A DNA stretch of 64,000 bases from Tetrahymena thermophila SB210 (taxonomy: Eukaryota; Ciliophora; Oligohymenophorea; Hymenostomatida; Tetrahymenidae). A model generated the notes under the pieces. It worked only from the letters and a program-made list of their open reading frames with translations. It was not told the origin of the DNA and ran no database searches. Location: the NCBI RefSeq assembly GCF_000189635.1, contig NW_002476508.1:124001-188000 (forward strand), in the 5' to 3' direction. A program made the translations under genes and the position numbers. Positions 52,301 through 64,000 of the stretch are shown here, one piece after another. Position 1 is the stretch's first letter; every line of letters begins with the position of its first letter.

Positions 52301-55300
52301 TGTACACTATTTACAAACATTATTCTCTGCGTAATAGTTATCTGGACAAGAGTCAATACAAGTATTATTAGAAGAATTTAGTATTTTTTAAGAATTGCAT
52401 TTTTAGCATTAATTTGAAGTACATTCAATACAGTTATCAAATAATTTTGAGCAATCTAAACATGCATCACTTCCAAAATAATTTTGACCTTAATATTAAC
52501 CAGGAGGGCATGCTGTATTAATACAATTTTACTATGTGACATCTAATTTATAATTTTATTTGCACATTAAGCATTAGCTAGAATTACAAATAGAACAATT
52601 ACTTGAGCATGCTGAACATTAATCTAAATTCTAGTAGTATCCTTAACTACATTAACTTACACAATCCCCATTTTAAAGTAAAGATTTAGAATTTGGGCAT
52701 GTTTAGCATTAAATAGGATTTAATGGATTACAACTTAGACAATTATTATTCGAACAAGGTTAACAAAAATTATTATTATCTACATAGTATCCATCGCCGC
52801 AGCTATTTTTACATTGACTTTTGAAGATATATTGGTTAGGTTAGTTGCATTTAATACAAGAATTTTAGTTACACTCAAGGCAATCTTATCCAAACTTTTA
52901 AGAACACGAATCACAAGTTTATTATTAATAATTAGCATAATACTATGGTCCAGTACATTCTCTAACACATTATCCATTTAGCAAAAAGAAATTTTATGAA
53001 CAAGCTAAACATATATCATTTTAGCATGCTAAGCAATAATTTGGACAATTATTTTAATTGCAATTAGGATTTGATGCTTTACATGAAGATTGCAAAGTAT
53101 TATCTATTTGAAGGCAAAAGCTATCTTTGCATTAAAGGCATATTTTAGAGTTACATAAAATACAATTTGTATCATATTATTTACAATCTTAGCACACATT
53201 ATTTAAATCTGCAAAGAATCCAAAAAGACATTACTTTACACAATTTCCACTTTAATCTAAAAATATATTTCCACTAGAATTGCTTGGATCACAACTAAGA
53301 CATATGCTAGAATTAGATTAGTTACAAGTTGCACATTAAATATTTTAACATTTTTGACATTGATTCTTTGAATCCAGAAACTATCCTATTTCACAATTTT
53401 CAACGCATTACTTTTAATTAACATCAAGGTATTTATAATTACTATTAACATCACAAGTTAAACACTATTTAGATGAACAAGTTGAACAGTTCATAAATAA
53501 ATTTGAGCATGGCTAGCACTTATTATATTAATCTGGATAATATTGTGGCAGACATGTCTAACTACATTATCCTTAATATAAATAAAATCCAGTACTACAC
53601 TATTAGCAAACTAAATTTGAATCACACAAATTGCAGTTAGCTTTACATTAAATACACTATTAATTTACTTGAACTGTTTCTATTGGACACTGATTAAGAC
53701 ATAATTTTTAATCTACACTAAGTACAAAATTATCAATACATTTAGTGCATTTAGTTATGTCACAAGAAGCACAATTTTAGTATAATTAAGAGCAATTTTT
53801 GCAATATCCTTAATCAGCATATTAATTAAAAGAACAATTAGATATACATTTGCTTGAATTTATATCTACTAAGAAATTATTTTAGCATTTAGTACAAATA
53901 TCTTTTGAGAAAACACAATTTACACATTCAGATTGTGAGCAAGGAATACAAATAGCATTCTACACGTCACCATAATAACCATCAGGACAATTTTGTTAAC
54001 ATTAATCGCTCAAAAAAAAGAAGCCATTCTAACATTTATTACAAGATAAAAGATTATTATCGCAATTAGAACAATTCTAAATGCAATTTTAGCATTTATT
54101 TGAACTTTAGTTTACAGCCATCCCTGTTCCACAGCTTTCAACACAATCTGTAGCAAGAAGAGCTAAAGGAGGTTTGCATGAAATACATTAAGTAGAATCA
54201 TTTTCTTAGCAAGTTAAACATTTTTGATTTTTACAAGCAGAGCAAACAGTGTTAACTGAATCAAAAAAATAATATTCTTAGCAAACGCATTAATTACTTT
54301 TGTTAAGAGTTAATCCTTAAATAGGAAGGCACGAAATACAAGATGATGAATTTTAACAATCATAGCAGGTAGGGTTACATTAAATGCAAGTATTTGATTA
54401 TAGGTAGTATCCTACTACACATGTTTAGCAAGTGGTCTCTAAGTTATTTAAAGTGCAGTTCTTGCAATTGTTTTATAAGCACTTTTTAAAAAATATAAAT
54501 TGAGAATAGAATTTATAAATAAAAAATATTTTACATCAAAAGTATATATAGATATTTCTCTAACTCCAAAATAAGCATTACTATTTTAATTCAAAATATT
54601 TAAAGTATTATTTTAAGAATTAGAAATAGCATAGAGAGAAAAAGTTCCAAAAACTTCCAAACCTTCAAATCCACAAATATCAGTTGCTTAAGAAAGTTGA
54701 GATTAAGTTAATGTAATATTTTATTTTTAATTATTGAGAGTAATTAGAATTTAAGAATCTGTATTTTTTGGAAAATCTATTAAAATGTATTTAAAATTAA
54801 TTTTTACAAATTTAAAACTATCTGCATTGAATTTGTAGGTTATTTAACTATTATATCTATTTATAAAAAATCCACCATATAATTATTGATTTCCGCATTT
54901 TGAGACTATAGAGCCTAAGTCATATTAAGTAACAAATTAATAAGGAGATAACCCACTTATGCTCGCAGCTTCTATGCCTGAGAATTCATTTGAATGAAAA
55001 GCGAATAGTTAAAATGATACTATTATCAAAAAATATAATTAATTAATTGAAGATTTAAATTATTAATTAATTTATATTGTACATTTCTATTGAAGATAAT
55101 AAAATCTAATTAAAATTTTTAGAATGTTTATGGGGTAAGCAAAAGCTTAAATTAATTATTAAGATAATGTTACCATTTAGATATCTATCAATTAAAAGGC
55201 ATTCTGTAAGTTTGGTTTTTTTATTTAATACAGGTTCAAATCCACTAGAACAACTACTGACACACTTATCTTATTAAGAGAGCATAGGATTTTAGCATTA

Positions 55301-56354
55301 TAAGCACTTTTAATTTGTGATATCCCATGAAAGGCAATTTTTGATATAAGTGCATATAATATCTTTTTCTTATTTTTTGAAGTATTGTTTTGTTTAGTCA
55401 CAAGTAGGAACGCATTATCCATCCTAAAAAAGGAATGCTGAATTACAGGTGCATTTACCATTTTTTAAAGTAGCTTAAGAGGTACATGTTATACATGAAT
55501 TTTCTTTTGAATCAGTGCATGTCAAGCAAGAAGGATGGCAAGTATTTATATTTACTTAAATTGAGCTAGTTAATAAGGCTCTAAAATTAGACCAATAATC
55601 TGTTTCACTAACACGTATAATGATTTAATTCCCATTCATTGCATACTTTTGTCTATCTTTTATTATTAATAAAGAATAAAATTTTTTTTGAAAATACTTA
55701 TTTTAAAGATGGTTTTTTAAATTAAAAAATAGATTGAATTTTATTAAAATTATAAAGATAAATAGCTAAATAAATAAATAATAGATATTAATAAAATTCT
55801 AGAAAAATTATTTTTATCATCACATACAAAATTAAATAGTAAAATAAGTTTAATTTACATTTTAAATATTATTCAAATTCTTTATATGCCAACATGTTGA
55901 AAAGATTGTATTAATTATCGCACAATTTAGTAACTTAAAATTAATTTTTATCTATTCCAAATTAACTTTTAGTAATTCCATCTAACTAAATTGTTATTTG
56001 GTTATTGCCGTTACCTCTAAGATAAACAAAATCTATATTCACCTCTCTTTCATAATGAGGAATAGGAGTATCAAATTTAAAATAACCTACATTTGCACCA
56101 GGTGATTTAGATAAAGTATCTTAATCAAATATTCCATAATATTTTTTTCTAAACTAAACTGGAGCTGCATTTGGACAATTAAATGTATTTAAACCCATAT
56201 TTTAGCTTCCATCTATATAACTAATAAATCTATCATCTATAAAAGCAAACATGTATAAATAGTAAAAAATAATATTATAATAAAATTACCTCCAAAACAT
56301 AGAAAGATTAAGAAAGAAATGGAGTAAAAAAGTATGATATTTACTTTTTTCATT
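49384..56354 (-). CDS. Array gene F: large cysteine-rich seven-helix-type membrane protein
   Basis: The span runs from ATG at 56352-56354 to TGA at 49384-49386. The signal peptide MKKVNIILFYSISFLIFLCF is split from the body by a short intron in the same place as in D and E. The body starts DRFISYIDGSQNMGLNTFNC and module 1 ends near EFEQYLKC before another intron. Cys-rich repeats extend from about 50700 to 54480. The membrane domain ends with the last intron (about 49631-49679) before KLMTTIVVFLLSCNAINIFL. The tail has SKSIDLKKEMVV, a segment also conserved in D, E and G. F is clearly older than the D/E pair: much of its sequence and its upstream flank have diverged, but domain order and intron positions are the same. 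Confidence 0.8.
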
Positions 56355-58587
56355 TTGATTAAATTTGATTCTACTAATTTTTATATAAAATAAATTATTA
56401 TCAACTCTTAGCTATATATAGATAGATGAATTAAATATATTATTTAGATATTATAGTTATAAAAATCTTACTCTGCTCAAATCTATCTTTAATTTGTTAA
56501 TAAAGTTCTAAATTTTTATAAATGGAAATATTAATATACTTGATTGTTTAAAATTTATAAAGACAATAAGAAGTAAGCCACTTATATAGTTAGCAAAAGA
56601 AGAAAGAAAAAAAATATTTATATAACTTTACTAACTACTTTGCTGAATCTTATCTTAAGAGAAAGTAGCAATAATAATTGTAATATATTTTTTAGCTTAC
56701 ATTAATATTTCTTATTTTTAATTCCAATTTTTTTTATTTTTTTGATTGAAATTGCTTCACCATATAATTGATTTTTTATTTATTACCACTATTTAATGAA
56801 AAATTAAAAAACAAATATATTTAAATAAATAAATAATACAAATATTTAATTTTTTTAGGTTTTGTTAATCTAAAATCATTTTTTTATGGAATAATCCATG
56901 TAATTTAGCTGCGGAAAATTATATTTATAATTATTTATTAATATACTTTATAGATTGTAAAGATCTTTTATAATTATAGGCCTCAATTTTAAAATTAATT
57001 TGTATCACTAGATATATGAGAAAATGTGTAAGTTAAAAAGAGTCATATCCTACGCCACTAAAACAAATATAACTATCCGTTGATTTTGTAATCTTTTTTC
57101 AGAAATGATTAATTAAATTGAAGTCTTAGAAATAAAAAGTCTGATTCTAAAATCTATAAAAGATTATTTTTATTATAGTTTTGATTAATGAAAGGAAGTA
57201 TTAATTAAGTGCGAATTACTTATTTAGGGTTTTTAAATTAAGATTCTTACATCAACCTAAAAAACTCAAGGTATCTTAGGTGGGGTAAACATACTTAAAT
57301 TACTTAACAAATAAGCTTAACATTTAATAATTTATATTTTTATTAATATTAACAATATAAATTTTTTATTGCAATCATTTCAATTCATTTCATGAATAAG
57401 AATGATTATCTTCCACACAAATTTAAAATCCACCATAAAAAAATTCAATTTATTTATTATTTTACTATTAATTAACTATACTTAATTTGAAATAGCATCT
57501 TTTCTTTGTAATAGTTAAAATTTTCTATAGTTTGCTATGATTACTTCATCTTAAGTTAATAATAACATTAGTTTTTATGTAAAATAATTGACTTAAATCA
57601 TTTAATACATGAAATTTAATAAAAATATTTGTTTTTTAAGTAAATAAAGTGGCAAAATAAGTGTTTTACATTTAAAATTTAATTAAAAAGCAAGCAAAAT
57701 ATAATTTTCATAATATTTTTAATAACTATCTTTTATGTATTTTAGTTAATCATTTATATAAAAAAATCAAAGGTTATCGAATTAAGTTCATTAACAAATT
57801 TGCTTATTAAAAATTCTATTATTTACATAAATAAAAAATAAAATTTTTTGAATTTTTATAATAGAAAACCTTAAAATAATCAATTTAAAGTCAAATATTC
57901 TATTTTTAATAAAAATTTTTTATCTATATTCCATAATTCTATTTTTATATCTTATTTCATTTATTTTACATCATTTACACTATTTTAGCTGAATTTAAAT
58001 TTTCCTATTTCTTTCTAATAGATTGTATCAAAAAATGTGATATTTTCTTTTTATTTTTTTATAATTTAAAATTTTTTAACTTTAATAATTATACAAGATA
58101 TTATTTTTTTTAATATTCTTAATATTTTTAATTTATAATTTGCCTAAAATTTTTTCTTTTTTTGTTAAATTTGATTTAATTTATGTAAATAATATCTTAA
58201 AAAATTATTTTTGTTAATAAATATATTTAATAAATCAATAAATAACTATTATTTACTATTTTTTTCAAATTATTTTTTTAAATTTTTTAAAATTAATATT
58301 AAATAAGTCTAAATATGTGCATATAATATCTTAATATAAAACTTCTACTTTTGAAAATATCCTAATGTTGAATACATGTTTTATTTTTAGTAATTTAGAT
58401 ATAACTTTTTTAACAATTTTTGGAAAAATTAAAATAAAAAATAATAAATTATTTTCATAAATAAGAAAATTATTTTTTCATTAGAAATCTTAATAATTTT
58501 AAATATTTATTTACAAATTTAATAATAAAAAAAACAATTTATAAATAATTTTATAAATTTATTTTGAAATATTTATCTATATTTTAT
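56355..58587. other. Spacer between genes F and G
   Basis: 2.2 kb, the longest spacer in the array and extremely AT-rich. Apart from the upstream element of F, no gene, RNA or repeat could be supported. Confidence 0.5.
56464..56477 (-). promoter_or_regulatory. Conserved upstream element of gene F
   Basis: Minus strand AGCAGAGTAAGATT, 110 bp upstream of the ATG, kept although the flanking DNA has diverged from D and E. May be a 5'-UTR splice donor. Confidence 0.45.
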
Positions 58588-61500
58588 TCATATTTTTTCA
58601 TTTACTTTTTACTTATAGTAAACAGCCATTTCTTTTTTAAGATTAAAGGAGTTATCAATTGATTTCATAATAGACACTTCATTTAACTTAATAAGTTCAA
58701 AATTCGTTAGCTACTAATTCTTATATTCATTCCTTTTTTGTTATAAATATAAATACATTTTCCTTCCTACCAAGAAAATAATAATTGTGTTAGAGGATAA
58801 CAGAAATACTGCAAATATCATTATTAATTCTTTTTATTAAAAAAAATTGTAAGTTAAAAATTGATGAAAAATTAAAATTACTTTCTATTCTATCTATTTA
58901 GCTCATAAACACCAAAATAAGCTAAGAACTTAAGTAAATTATTTCCAAGAAAACCAAAAAAGCTGACTCAAGCTTTGAGCTGAAAGGTTAGTATAAAGTT
59001 AAAAACAAAATAAAAACCAAGCTAATGGCTAAAGATAACCAAATTGATATAGTTTATTTATGATATAAGACAACAAAAACACAGCAAATTATTTTTCTAA
59101 ATTCAAATAGAATCCAAAATATTCTTCTTGAGAAATGAGCTTCAAGACTTTCTACCAAGAAAAACTTCTATAAATTATTCTAAATTAAAGTAATTTCTAT
59201 CCTGTATTCGTAGACTGTATATATTATATGACAAAAAACTCCTAAATAAAATATTATGCCTCCATAAATCATTATTCTATCTAAAATAGAAAGATAAGTG
59301 CAGTTTATTATATTATTTAGTGATGATAATATAATCATATTAGAGCTTACTAAAAAGATTTTTGGTATTATATTGTTCTTGAAATACATTCCAAATAATT
59401 TTAAATTCTTTCCTAATGAAAGAATTATAGTTGTAAACACTGCTATTAAAAGAAAGCTTAATTGATATAAATTATTAATGTAAAAATATTTTGATATATT
59501 GTGAATATCTATTATTAAAGTCTTGTAATTAAAGAATGTCACTAAATTTGAATAAATTTCTCTTTCAAAAGGTTAAGGAATTAGATTAAAGGTATTGAAA
59601 GCTAGAAGGTATTTAGTTAGGACTTCATTCACAATTTTAAACTCTTGAGCTTCTATTAAAACATAATTGCCAATCAATTAAAATATTTAAATATAATAAA
59701 TACAAAAAACACCTATAAAAGAGTGATTTCCTAATATAAAAGCTAAGCATATTGCTATACTAAGATAGCAAGTAATTGCTATAATTCTTTAAAAAATTTT
59801 ATTTTCTGTTATTAATTCATCAAATATCTTAATTTCACTTTCATTGTTTAGTTACTCATAATGCTGATTCCTAATAAATTTATGAAAATCTTCTTTATCT
59901 AAGCAATCCCATCCACTACCTTGAGAACAAACAGTGCAAAATGAGCTTTTATCTGTACATTCTATGCATTTTTCATCACATATTCCACAAATAATTTCAT
60001 CCTACATATTAATTGGTTCTTTAAACTATCCTAAAGGACAGGCTTTACTACACACGTTTGAATTTATTATGACTAAAGGATATGTGCATTTATCTAAACA
60101 ATTATAATTTTCGTTATCAATGAAAGTATTTTCAGGACATTAACTGTAGCACTTATTTTTGTAGAGATAAAAGCCTTAAGAGCACTTTGAACATTATTAT
60201 GAGTTACACAATATACAGTTAGTATCATATTAATCTTAGCAAACCACACATAACTTTTAATGAATTTAATCTATATAAGTATTTGAAGTACATTCTTTAA
60301 CACATTCTCTGCTTTAAATAAATTATGGGCATTCTTAGCATGACTTAGGTTATTCTAATTAAAGTAAATAATTTGGACAAGAATCAAAACACTCGTTTGT
60401 AGCAAAATTCACATAAAAATCGCAATTTTATATGCAATCCTAATTATACAAATATTAATTTGGTGAATTATCTGTGGTTTATGGACAGCTTAAGCATTTT
60501 TTTGTATCTCTTGGGTCACACGTATTGCAATTTTAATTATCACATTTCTAGCAGGTTTTTTTATTGCTTAAATTCGAATTTAGATTAGATTAAGGAGAAT
60601 TCACTATTAAAGATGAATCAATATAGTTAAAGGGACAGCTTGAAACACATTACTAAATGTCTTCTAAGATAAATAAGTTATTTATGCAAGAAATACAACT
60701 TTTTTCAGTACACTCTTGACAACTACTAAATTAACTGAAACAATATGCACATTTGTTTTCCTATTAATTAACAAATGTTCCAAAAGGACAAGTAGCAACA
60801 CAAGTTTCATTAAATAAATATGACCCTGAGCAACTTAAACATTTTGATGGGTCTAAAAAATTGCATTATTTGCAATTTGAATCTAAGCACACTTTACATT
60901 CTTTTATATCTTGATAAGAAGGATAATAAAAATCTGGACATGACTCCACACAAGTATTATTATACAAAAAAAGATCTGAACTAGGTGAGCAAGAGTGGCA
61001 AACTTCACTATCACATTAATTGCAATTAGGATCATATTTAGAACTACAACTTTAGCAATTATTATCTAAGTCAGGAAAATATCCTTCTTAACATTCAGAT
61101 AAGCATTCACCTTAATATAAGTAAGGATATTCTTTCATGCATTAAGTGCATTAGCTTGGGTTATTCTTATCGAATTTACATTTACTACATCTTGTATTTT
61201 CACAATTTTAGCATAAATTTGTTTCTTCGCTTCCATATTAACCTGGTGGGCAATCAGTAACACAAGAATTATTATCTAGCTCACTAATGAATTAAGGAGA
61301 TTCACATTTAAGACATGATTAAGAGTTACACTATTGGCAAGAAGTTCCAAAATCAGAAGAGCATGATGTGCATACAAAGCTATTAATAGTTAATTATTTT
61401 AAGTATTAATTGCTTTTGCACTGACTGACACAGATACCATTTTCATCCAAATATGGATATTAACTATTTTGAAAGCATGACAAGCAATTAGAGGCATTGC

Positions 61501-64000
61501 ATGTTTTGCATTTTTTTGATATTGGACACTATTAACAATTATTATTTTTATCTGGGTAATAATTATCAGGACAAGAATCGTTACAAGTATTGTTATAAAG
61601 ATATAGTGGCATCTCACATTATTAGCAACTATTCTAAGTACATTCAGTGCAATTAAAAAATAGTTATGAGCATTCAAAACATGCATTACTTCCAAACGTG
61701 TTAATTCCTTTGTATTAGCCAGAAGGGCATTTATTTTCAATACATTAGCTTTAAGTTACATCTATTAAAAAATTATCTTAGCACTTCAAGCATTAGGTAG
61801 AAGATTTACAATTTGAACAATTAGCAGGACAAAGTTAGCATATGTTTTAATTTTAAAAGAATCCTTCAGCGCATTAAATTACACAGTCATTATTTTAAAG
61901 CAAAATTTTACCAAAAGTCGGGCAGCTCAAGCAATTTTTAGGTAAATTAGGATCACAAGTAAGGCAATTGTTATTTAAACAAGGCTAACAATTATATTCT
62001 GAGTTTGCATAGTATCCATCGCCACATTGGTTTTCACATTTGTTTTTGTAGATGTATTGATTTGTTGGTTGACATTTAGTGCATGAATTTTAGTCGCACT
62101 CAAGGCAATCAGTCCCAAATTTTGTAGAACATAAATCACAAGTTTACTTTTAATAATTTGTAAAATATTTAGATGGAGTACCTGGATAAGCACATTAATC
62201 ACATTTGTCATCTATTAAAAAATAGTTTTGTGAACAAACTTGACATTATCCATTATTACAGATTAAGCAATTATTGATATTAGTACATGTATTTGATGTA
62301 CAAACTGTAGTAGGTCCATCACAAGTTGACGATTATAAATGAGCATCTATATTTAAACAATAATTTGCTTCACATTATAAGCAAATTTAGGCATTGCATG
62401 CTACACAATTAGCAAATTTTTGATTACATCTTAAACATATGTTATTTGCATCTGCATAGAATTCAGAAGGGCATTAACTTACACATTTTCCATCTTCTGT
62501 TAAAAATATATCCCCAATAGAATTATTTGGATCACAACTCTTGCAAAAACTGGTGTTAGATGAGTCACAAGTTGCACAGCTATTTTGACACAATTAACAT
62601 TACATTTGAGAATCAAAAAACTATCCTATATCACACTATTATAAGCATTAAGTTTTATTTATATCAAGATATTAATGATTGCTACTTGTATCACAAGATA
62701 GACATTCTGTAGCTGAACAAGTTTAACAGTTATTAAATACACTTGAGCATGGTTAACACTAATTATATAAATCAGGATAATAACCAGAAGGACAACTCTA
62801 GTAACATTCCTCTTAATATAAATAAAATCCAGAGCTACAAACCTGACAAATTAAATTTATATCGCATTAACTGCAATTATTTGAACATTATATGCATTGT
62901 TGACCTTTTTAAACTGTTCCTTGTGGACAGCTTTGTAAACACTATTAAGAATTAACACTTAATATGAGATTGTTACTACATTAAGTGCACTGTTATTTCA
63001 AGTTACAAGAAATACAATATGTGTATAATTCTGAGCAGTTTTTGCAATAACCTTAATCATCGTATTAAGTGTTTGAGCATTGAGATACGCATTAGTATGT
63101 GTTTATATCTACATAAGAATTATTATTACATTTTGTACAAATATCATAAGATTGAATACAGTTAATACATTCAGATTGAAAGCAAGGAATGCATTTAGCA
63201 TTCTTTTGATCACTGTAATAACCATCAGGGCATGCTGATATACATTTATTATTCAAAAAATAGAAGCCATTCTAGCATTAATTGCATGACGAAAGGTTAT
63301 TATCACAATTTAAACAATTATTAATGCATAATGCACATTAATTTGTACTTTAATTAACAGCTTTGCCATTTCCACAGCTGCTAACACACTCAGTACCAAG
63401 TAGAGCTAAAGGCTTTTAGCATGAAAGACATTAGTCAGAATTTTCTTTGCATGTTAAGCAGGTTGCACTCAAACATTGTTTGCAAATAATATTAGTGGAA
63501 TCGAAGTAAAAATAATCTTAACAAACACATTACTTACTTTCATTTAGAGTCAGTCCTTAAACAGGCAAACAATTATTACAAGATAAAGAGTCAGAACAAG
63601 TTAAGCACATCGGATTGCATTAAATACATTCTCCTTTTTACTAATAGTATCCAGGAATGCATTGCTAACAAATAGTCTATTTATTACTTACAGTACAATT
63701 TTAGCAATTATCCTGTAAACACTTTTTTTAATAAATTATTATTTAGAATTAATTAAAAATGTATTAAATAAATTATTTACATTAAAGGTGTATATTGATA
63801 GTTCTCTAATTCCTAAATAAGAATTACCCTCGTTAGTAATATTTAATTAATTAGAGGGCTTTAATGCTGAATAAAGAGTAAAGTTGTCTTAAAACTCAGG
63901 ATCACTAAATCCACAAATATCTATTTGATCTTTTGATTAAGACACTTGGATTGTCAAGGATTAGTCATTAAGTTTAACTGTAATTTAAGCATTTCCTTTA
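58588..64000 (-). CDS. Array gene G: large cysteine-rich seven-helix-type membrane protein, 5' end outside window
   Basis: TGA at 58588-58590 ends it; the start lies beyond base 64000. The window shows, from the right edge, the second extracellular module (about 63780-64000), an intron near 63725-63780, and a long furin-like Cys region (about 59900-63720). The latter includes the segment deleted from D. The membrane domain contains LSFLLIAVFTTIILSLGKN, PKIFLVSSNMIILSSLNNI and RRIFWILFEFRKIICCVFVV. The final small intron precedes ELIMIFAVFLLSSNTIIIFL. The tail has NSFNLKKEMAVYY, the counterpart of the conserved tail segment in D-F. It is the most divergent of D-G in the membrane part. Confidence 0.78.

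Noticed and set aside
1..64000. Search for chromosome-breakage sequence, telomeric C4A2 repeats, tRNA genes, transposases and CRISPR arrays
   Set aside because: None was seen by eye on either strand; the regular repeats present are protein-coding Cys modules or simple AT-rich repeats.

Overview
The window is nuclear DNA of a ciliate using the genetic code in which TAA and TAG encode glutamine and only TGA stops; Tetrahymena or a close relative fits best. Three things show this. The DNA is extremely AT-rich. Introns are short, with GTAA...AG ends. A full-length, intronless eEF2-type gene (12033-14561) reads as one 842-residue frame only if its many TAA/TAG codons are glutamine, for example at a glutamine that is conserved in eEF2. 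All CDS below were read by hand with that code. No chromosome-breakage sequence, telomere repeat, tRNA or rRNA was seen.

Left part (1-16 kb), unrelated single genes: a 5'-truncated, eight-exon leucine-rich-repeat protein (+); a kinase-LRR fusion (-) whose catalytic loop has Asn in place of the catalytic Asp; two tandem membrane-protein paralogs (-) of identical length, 632 residues each; an eEF2 paralog (+) with a divergent diphthamide loop, preceded by a 234-bp tandem repeat; and a small four-helix membrane protein (+).

Right part (16.9-64 kb), one minus-strand tandem array of seven large paralogs (called A-G here). Each has a signal peptide, cysteine-poor extracellular modules with a CGG/D-Y-Q-x-L-G-G signature, long furin/growth-factor-receptor-like cysteine repeats, about seven membrane helices and a Gln/Lys-rich tail. 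A-C (4.2-4.8 kb) and D-G (6.3-7.1 kb; G runs off the right edge) are two subfamilies that share a W-x-x-F-E-[LF]-R-K motif in the membrane domain. The array is actively changing: D and E lie in a head-to-tail duplication of about 7.4 kb; D has lost 789 bp in frame; B has gained an almost exact 153-bp repeat; and A and B share a near-identical tract inside otherwise diverged genes.

The array looks like a rapidly evolving family of receptor-like or surface proteins. Their ligand and signalling output cannot be read from sequence. Exon boundaries inside A-G were checked only where stated, and scattered in-frame TGA codons elsewhere were not excluded.
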